This document shows positions 5,788 through 8,607 of a stretch of DNA of 8,607 nt, one piece after another. The stretch's first letter is position 1; each line of letters begins with the position of its first letter. The stretch comes from CAXPZW01 sp049594615 (GTDB lineage: Bacteria > Bacteroidota > Bacteroidia > Flavobacteriales_D > Sanyastnellaceae). A program made the translations under genes and the position numbers. Under the pieces are notes generated by a model. It was not told where the DNA came from. It saw only the letters and a list, made by a program, of their open reading frames with translations, and made no database searches. The stretch is taken from positions 1-8,607 of the forward strand of contig JBMYJR010000079.1 of the NCBI GenBank assembly GCA_049594615.1, written 5' to 3'.

Positions 5788-8607
5788 TTAAATTCCAGTG
5801 CCAAAGAGCCCCAATACAAACAAGATGTCGCTCGATGAAACGCTGCAATCGTTGTTCACATCTCCGACGCAGTCAGGACTCTCTCCATCGGGAACAGGGC
5901 AATCAGATTCACTGCAATTGAAATCGCCAATGACAGTAAGCAGGTCAACGGTGCCTACTTCACAGTCGTTGTTGACGTCCCCGGGTACAATGGCACATGA
6001 GCCGTCATCCACAAGCGCGAAGGGGTCGTAGTTGCAGGCCGCGGGATCCGTACAGCCCCCGGGCGTGATGCAGCTGCCGTCATCGGAGGTAGCTGCTGGA
6101 TTGTAGTTCGTTGCCTCAGGGTTTGTGCAGCCCGGACCGATGGGGTAGAGCAGAATGCATTGCACAAAGCCGGAAGGATCATTCAGGAGTATACCTTCAA
6201 ATCCTACGCCGTTCCAAGTGCCCTGGTAGATGCCATCATATCCTGAGAAGGTGTTGGTGTAGGTTGCGCCGCAAAGAGACCAGTTGCCAGGTACAGAAGA
6301 CGGGGAGAACCAGGTCTGGTCGGCATAGAATTCCATGTCAATGGAGCCGTCTTCTCCGTCGCAATCACTGTCGTAATAAAGCCTCCATAAGGTGGAGGTC
6401 ATGTCCACCACAGCATTGGAGGTGTACTGGCAGGTGGAATTGTCCGAGCACGATGCACTGGGGCTGTAGTTGCACGCAATCGGATCGGTGCATGCCGGCA
6501 GGACAGTCAACGTGGTTTGAATGAGGCTGTCGCATCCAGAAGCAGCCACGAGTGTTGAGAGGTACGTCGCATCCTCCAGAATGGACAGCACTTGGGATCC
6601 GTCCGGGAACGTGAAATCGCTGCCAGCGCAGAGGGTGATCTCTTCCGAGGTGAAATTCTCAGGAATGTAAATCGGTTGTTCGTATACCACACTGTCACAG
6701 CCACTGGCCGCAGTCAAAAAGGTCTGGTAGGCTCCCGTTGGAGCAGATGTGATGACCTCTGAAGTGCCGTCCGCATACGTGTAAACCTCACCGTGACACA
6801 CCGTGTCCGCAACAAACGCAACGGGTACAGGGAGCACCTCTACCGTGGTGGCGATGCCGACTACGCAGGGTGGGGGAGAAGAGTAGGAATACTGCGTGAA
6901 CGGCGCATTGATATTGTCCACAGTTGTACCATCGGGGAAGGTGTATGAGTCCCATTGACACACCTGAACGGTTTCTTCGGTGATGTCTGGCAGGCAGGGG
7001 CACGTTTGGATGGACACGTTGTCAATGATGCAGGTGTTGTAGCCGACGGTGCCGTTTTGCGTGTATTGAAAGGTCAGGGTGTAGTCTTGACCTGTGGTAA
7101 ATGTGCTGATATCCACTTCCATTAAATACCACCTGTCACTAGCACCACAGTTGGGGTCTTCTTCACCGTTGAGGGTGAATATGACCGTGTCGTCCAAGGT
7201 TATGGTGAGGACATCATCAACATGGCAGTAACCAGTCTGCCATTGCCACCACTGCAAGACGGTTTGTTCTGTGGTCAATGGCAAGTAAATGTCCTGTGAA
7301 ATCGAGGTAATACTTCCGTCCCAGAAGCCTCCAAGCCAAGCGGCTTGGGCGGATTCATTGAACGTCCAAGTAGGATCGATGACGCCATAACCGGTGGGCG
7401 TGGACCCGTCCAATTGAAAGGAGGATTCGGTCCATACGTTGGCGGTCAAGTCATCGAAATTGCCATTGGATACGCGTTCCCACGCATTTTCACACGGGGG
7501 TTCTGTACACTCTGGAAACACCCAATAATCCGGAGCACAATTGTTGTTTTCGAACATGCTGAGGCGCCAGGCCTGGTCCGGGGTGACTCCCGGGACTGTG
7601 ATGGTGCCAGGACCATTGACCGTGTAGAACTGCCCGTTGGCCAAGAATTCCCAATTGGTATCGGGCATGCCTTGGATGGTGCCCAAATCTGAGATGGTGA
7701 CCAGCAGGGCATCGTTCTCGCAGTCGTAGGTCTTCTCTAGCGAAAAGAGTTCTTCGATCCCAATGCTGGTGATGGTCAAGCTCGCATCTGCGTTGGGCGT
7801 GTAGACCACCGTATCGGCCACCAAGTTGTATAAAGTTTCTCCGTTGGGCAGGGTGTAGGCTCCTCCAGGACAAACCCAAACATCTACAGCAGTGTTGGCC
7901 GGGGCACCAGGGCACAGCGTGCACGATTCCCAGCAATAGGCCGGCAGAATGGTGTCACCCGTCAAGGTGATGGAGCGGTTGATGTATCCCCATTCATCCA
8001 GAATGAAGCAGGGAGCCTGCGCAGGGTCAGGAAATTCTTGATACTCCCAGTCGTTGGACGAGAATTTCCAAAGGTGTTCACCTGCAGGCAATGCCAATGT
8101 GGTTTCCCAAATGCCGTCTCCATCCGGATCTTCAAGTGGATTGCAGTTGCCACACCAATCGTTGAAAATGCCGTTCACTTCAGGAGCGGTGATTTCCGCA
8201 GGTGCTTCATTCATGTCCAGTCTGAAGGTGATGTCAAACAACGGAGGTGGGGGAGTGGGCAACAGGACTGCATCAATCACATGTACGACACCATTATCGG
8301 TTTGTATATCAGGCAGCGTTATAGATGCTGTATTGACTAAAATGCCAGTACTACCACCAAATGAAATCAATACAGCATCTCCTGAAAGGGTAAAGACTTC
8401 CATACCATCGAGGAAACTGGAAGAAAGTAACTCTGTGTTTGCTACGTGGCCAAGCAGCACATCGGCTAAAGCTCCAGTAGGGTCAGCTATGAGCTGGTTC
8501 AAGACATCATCTGGAACCATGTCGAATGCGGCGTCTGTAGGTGCAAATACGGTAAAGGAGCCCGCGCTGTTCAGTAAACCATCGAGCCCGGAGCTGATCA
8601 ATAAGCT
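5788..8607 (-). CDS. Giant surface protein: FAS1, E-set/CBM-like, Ig-like and CTDPxACNY modules, dockerin-like end (5' end missing)
   Basis: The frame is open to the right edge (codons for Ser-Leu precede the first usable start), so the N-terminus and signal peptide are missing; 939 codons are visible. Residues are counted from the TTG at 8601. A fasciclin domain covers about 1-115 (GSFTVFAPTDAAF; DNGVVHVIDAVLLP), a fold used in adhesion. After a proline linker, 122-190 resembles a starch-binding/E-set domain (VNGIFNDWCGNCNPL; GDGIWETTLALPAGEHLWKF). Ig-like repeats with the pattern CxGxxYTxPDGT and ASGCDS recur near 240-285, 540-590, 597-645 and 652-702. A lectin-like beta-sandwich spans 374-536 (WERVSNGNFDD; CIIDNVSIQTC). 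CTDPxACNY modules lie at 703-726, 824-845 and 849-871. Two GDVNNDC loops (874-880 and 913-919) form a dockerin-like end. It is probably an adhesin or carbohydrate-binding surface protein; the ligand is unknown. No type IX C-terminal domain is recognisable. Confidence 0.92.
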   Translation of the reverse strand, partial: SLLISSGLDGLLNSAGSFTVFAPTDAAFDMVPDDVLNQLIADPTGALADVLLGHVANTELLSSSFLDGMEVFTLSGDAVLISFGGSTGILVNTASITLPDIQTDNGVVHVIDAVLLPTPPPPLFDITFRLDMNEAPAEITAPEVNGIFNDWCGNCNPLEDPDGDGIWETTLALPAGEHLWKFSSNDWEYQEFPDPAQAPCFILDEWGYINRSITLTGDTILPAYCWESCTLCPGAPANTAVDVWVCPGGAYTLPNGETLYNLVADTVVYTPNADASLTITSIGIEELFSLEKTYDCENDALLVTISDLGTIQGMPDTNWEFLANGQFYTVNGPGTITVPGVTPDQAWRLSMFENNNCAPDYWVFPECTEPPCENAWERVSNGNFDDLTANVWTESSFQLDGSTPTGYGVIDPTWTFNESAQAAWLGGFWDGSITSISQDIYLPLTTEQTVLQWWQWQTGYCHVDDVLTITLDDTVIFTLNGEEDPNCGASDRWYLMEVDISTFTTGQDYTLTFQYTQNGTVGYNTCIIDNVSIQTCPCLPDITEETVQVCQWDSYTFPDGTTVDNINAPFTQYSYSSPPPCVVGIATTVEVLPVPVAFVADTVCHGEVYTYADGTSEVITSAPTGAYQTFLTAASGCDSVVYEQPIYIPENFTSEEITLCAGSDFTFPDGSQVLSILEDATYLSTLVAASGCDSLIQTTLTVLPACTDPIACNYSPSASCSDNSTCQYTSNAVVDMTSTLWRLYYDSDCDGEDGSIDMEFYADQTWFSPSSVPGNWSLCGATYTNTFSGYDGIYQGTWNGVGFEGILLNDPSGFVQCILLYPIGPGCTNPEATNYNPAATSDDGSCITPGGCTDPAACNYDPFALVDDGSCAIVPGDVNNDCEVGTVDLLTVIGDFNCSESDCPVPDGESPDCVGDVNNDCSVSSSDILFVLGLFGTGI
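5791..5988 (-). other. Double dockerin/EF-hand-like C-terminal region with Cys in the loops
   Basis: Residues 872-937 of the giant protein contain two copies of GDVNNDCxVxxxDLLxVxGxF, spaced 39 residues apart. The pattern is that of the two calcium-binding F-hand repeats of a type I dockerin (Asp, Asn, Asp in loop positions 1, 3, 5), but the usual Gly at loop position 6 is Cys in both. The linker adds three more cysteines (NCSESDCPVPDGESPDC). No cellulosome is implied; such ends are frequent in Bacteroidota secreted proteins and may serve in sorting or attachment, which is inference. Confidence 0.65.
5989..6132 (-). repeat. Two CTDPxACNY modules (coding repeat)
   Basis: Residues 824-845 (GCTNPEATNYNPAA, then DDGSC) and 849-871 (GCTDPAACNYDPFA, then DDGSC) of the giant protein are adjacent copies of the same module that is tandemly repeated in the 679-residue protein of the left block. 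They come directly before the dockerin-like end, the same order as in the other protein. Confidence 0.85.
6424..6492 (-). repeat. Single CTDPxACNY module
   Basis: Residues 704-726 of the giant protein (CTDPIACNYSPSA, then CSDNSTC) are a diverged copy of the module. It lies after the last Ig-like repeat and is separated from the other two copies by an unassigned domain of about 95 residues (STLWRLYYDSDCDGEDGS onward). Confidence 0.8.

Overview
The window looks like chromosomal DNA of a marine or aquatic Bacteroidota, most likely Flavobacteriales-like. The evidence is indirect: three genes begin with signal peptides ending in Ala-Gln (a common Bacteroidota cleavage context); two large surface proteins carry the Cys/Asp-rich CTDPxACNY...DDGSC module common in that phylum; the C-termini are dockerin-like; and one promoter matches the Bacteroidota TTG / TAnnTTTG type. 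GC content is moderate, a little above 50%. No RNA genes, insertion sequences, phage genes or CRISPR arrays were seen.

Left block (1-2323, minus strand): two secreted-protein genes 27 nt apart, probably one transcript. The first is a complete 679-residue multidomain extracellular protein. The second runs off the left edge and only its first 85 residues are visible. Middle block (about 2474-4821, plus strand): a tight three-gene operon encoding a MerC-like four-helix membrane protein with a Cys/His-rich tail, a zinc-dependent GTP cyclohydrolase I (FolE), and a COG0523/CobW-family GTPase of the ZigA/ZagA/YciC zinc-chaperone type. A perfect 6-1-6 inverted repeat overlaps the -33 element of the promoter, as expected for a Fur/Zur-type repressor site. 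Together these suggest a zinc-limitation operon in which the GTPase keeps the zinc enzyme FolE metallated and the MerC-like protein moves or senses the metal. After it, on the same strand, comes a small outer-membrane beta-barrel protein (4933-5565).

Right block (5788-8607, minus strand): the C-terminal 939 codons of a very large surface protein. It has a fasciclin (FAS1) domain, a carbohydrate-binding/E-set-like domain, Ig-like repeats, a lectin-like beta-sandwich, CTDPxACNY modules and a double dockerin-like end. It converges with the beta-barrel gene on a strong, probably bidirectional, hairpin terminator at 5598-5638.

The most interesting part is the merC-like / folE / COG0523 operon with its operator-like palindrome. 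The large surface proteins are typical of the phylum, but their repeat modules and the Cys-substituted calcium loops have no known function that I can name.
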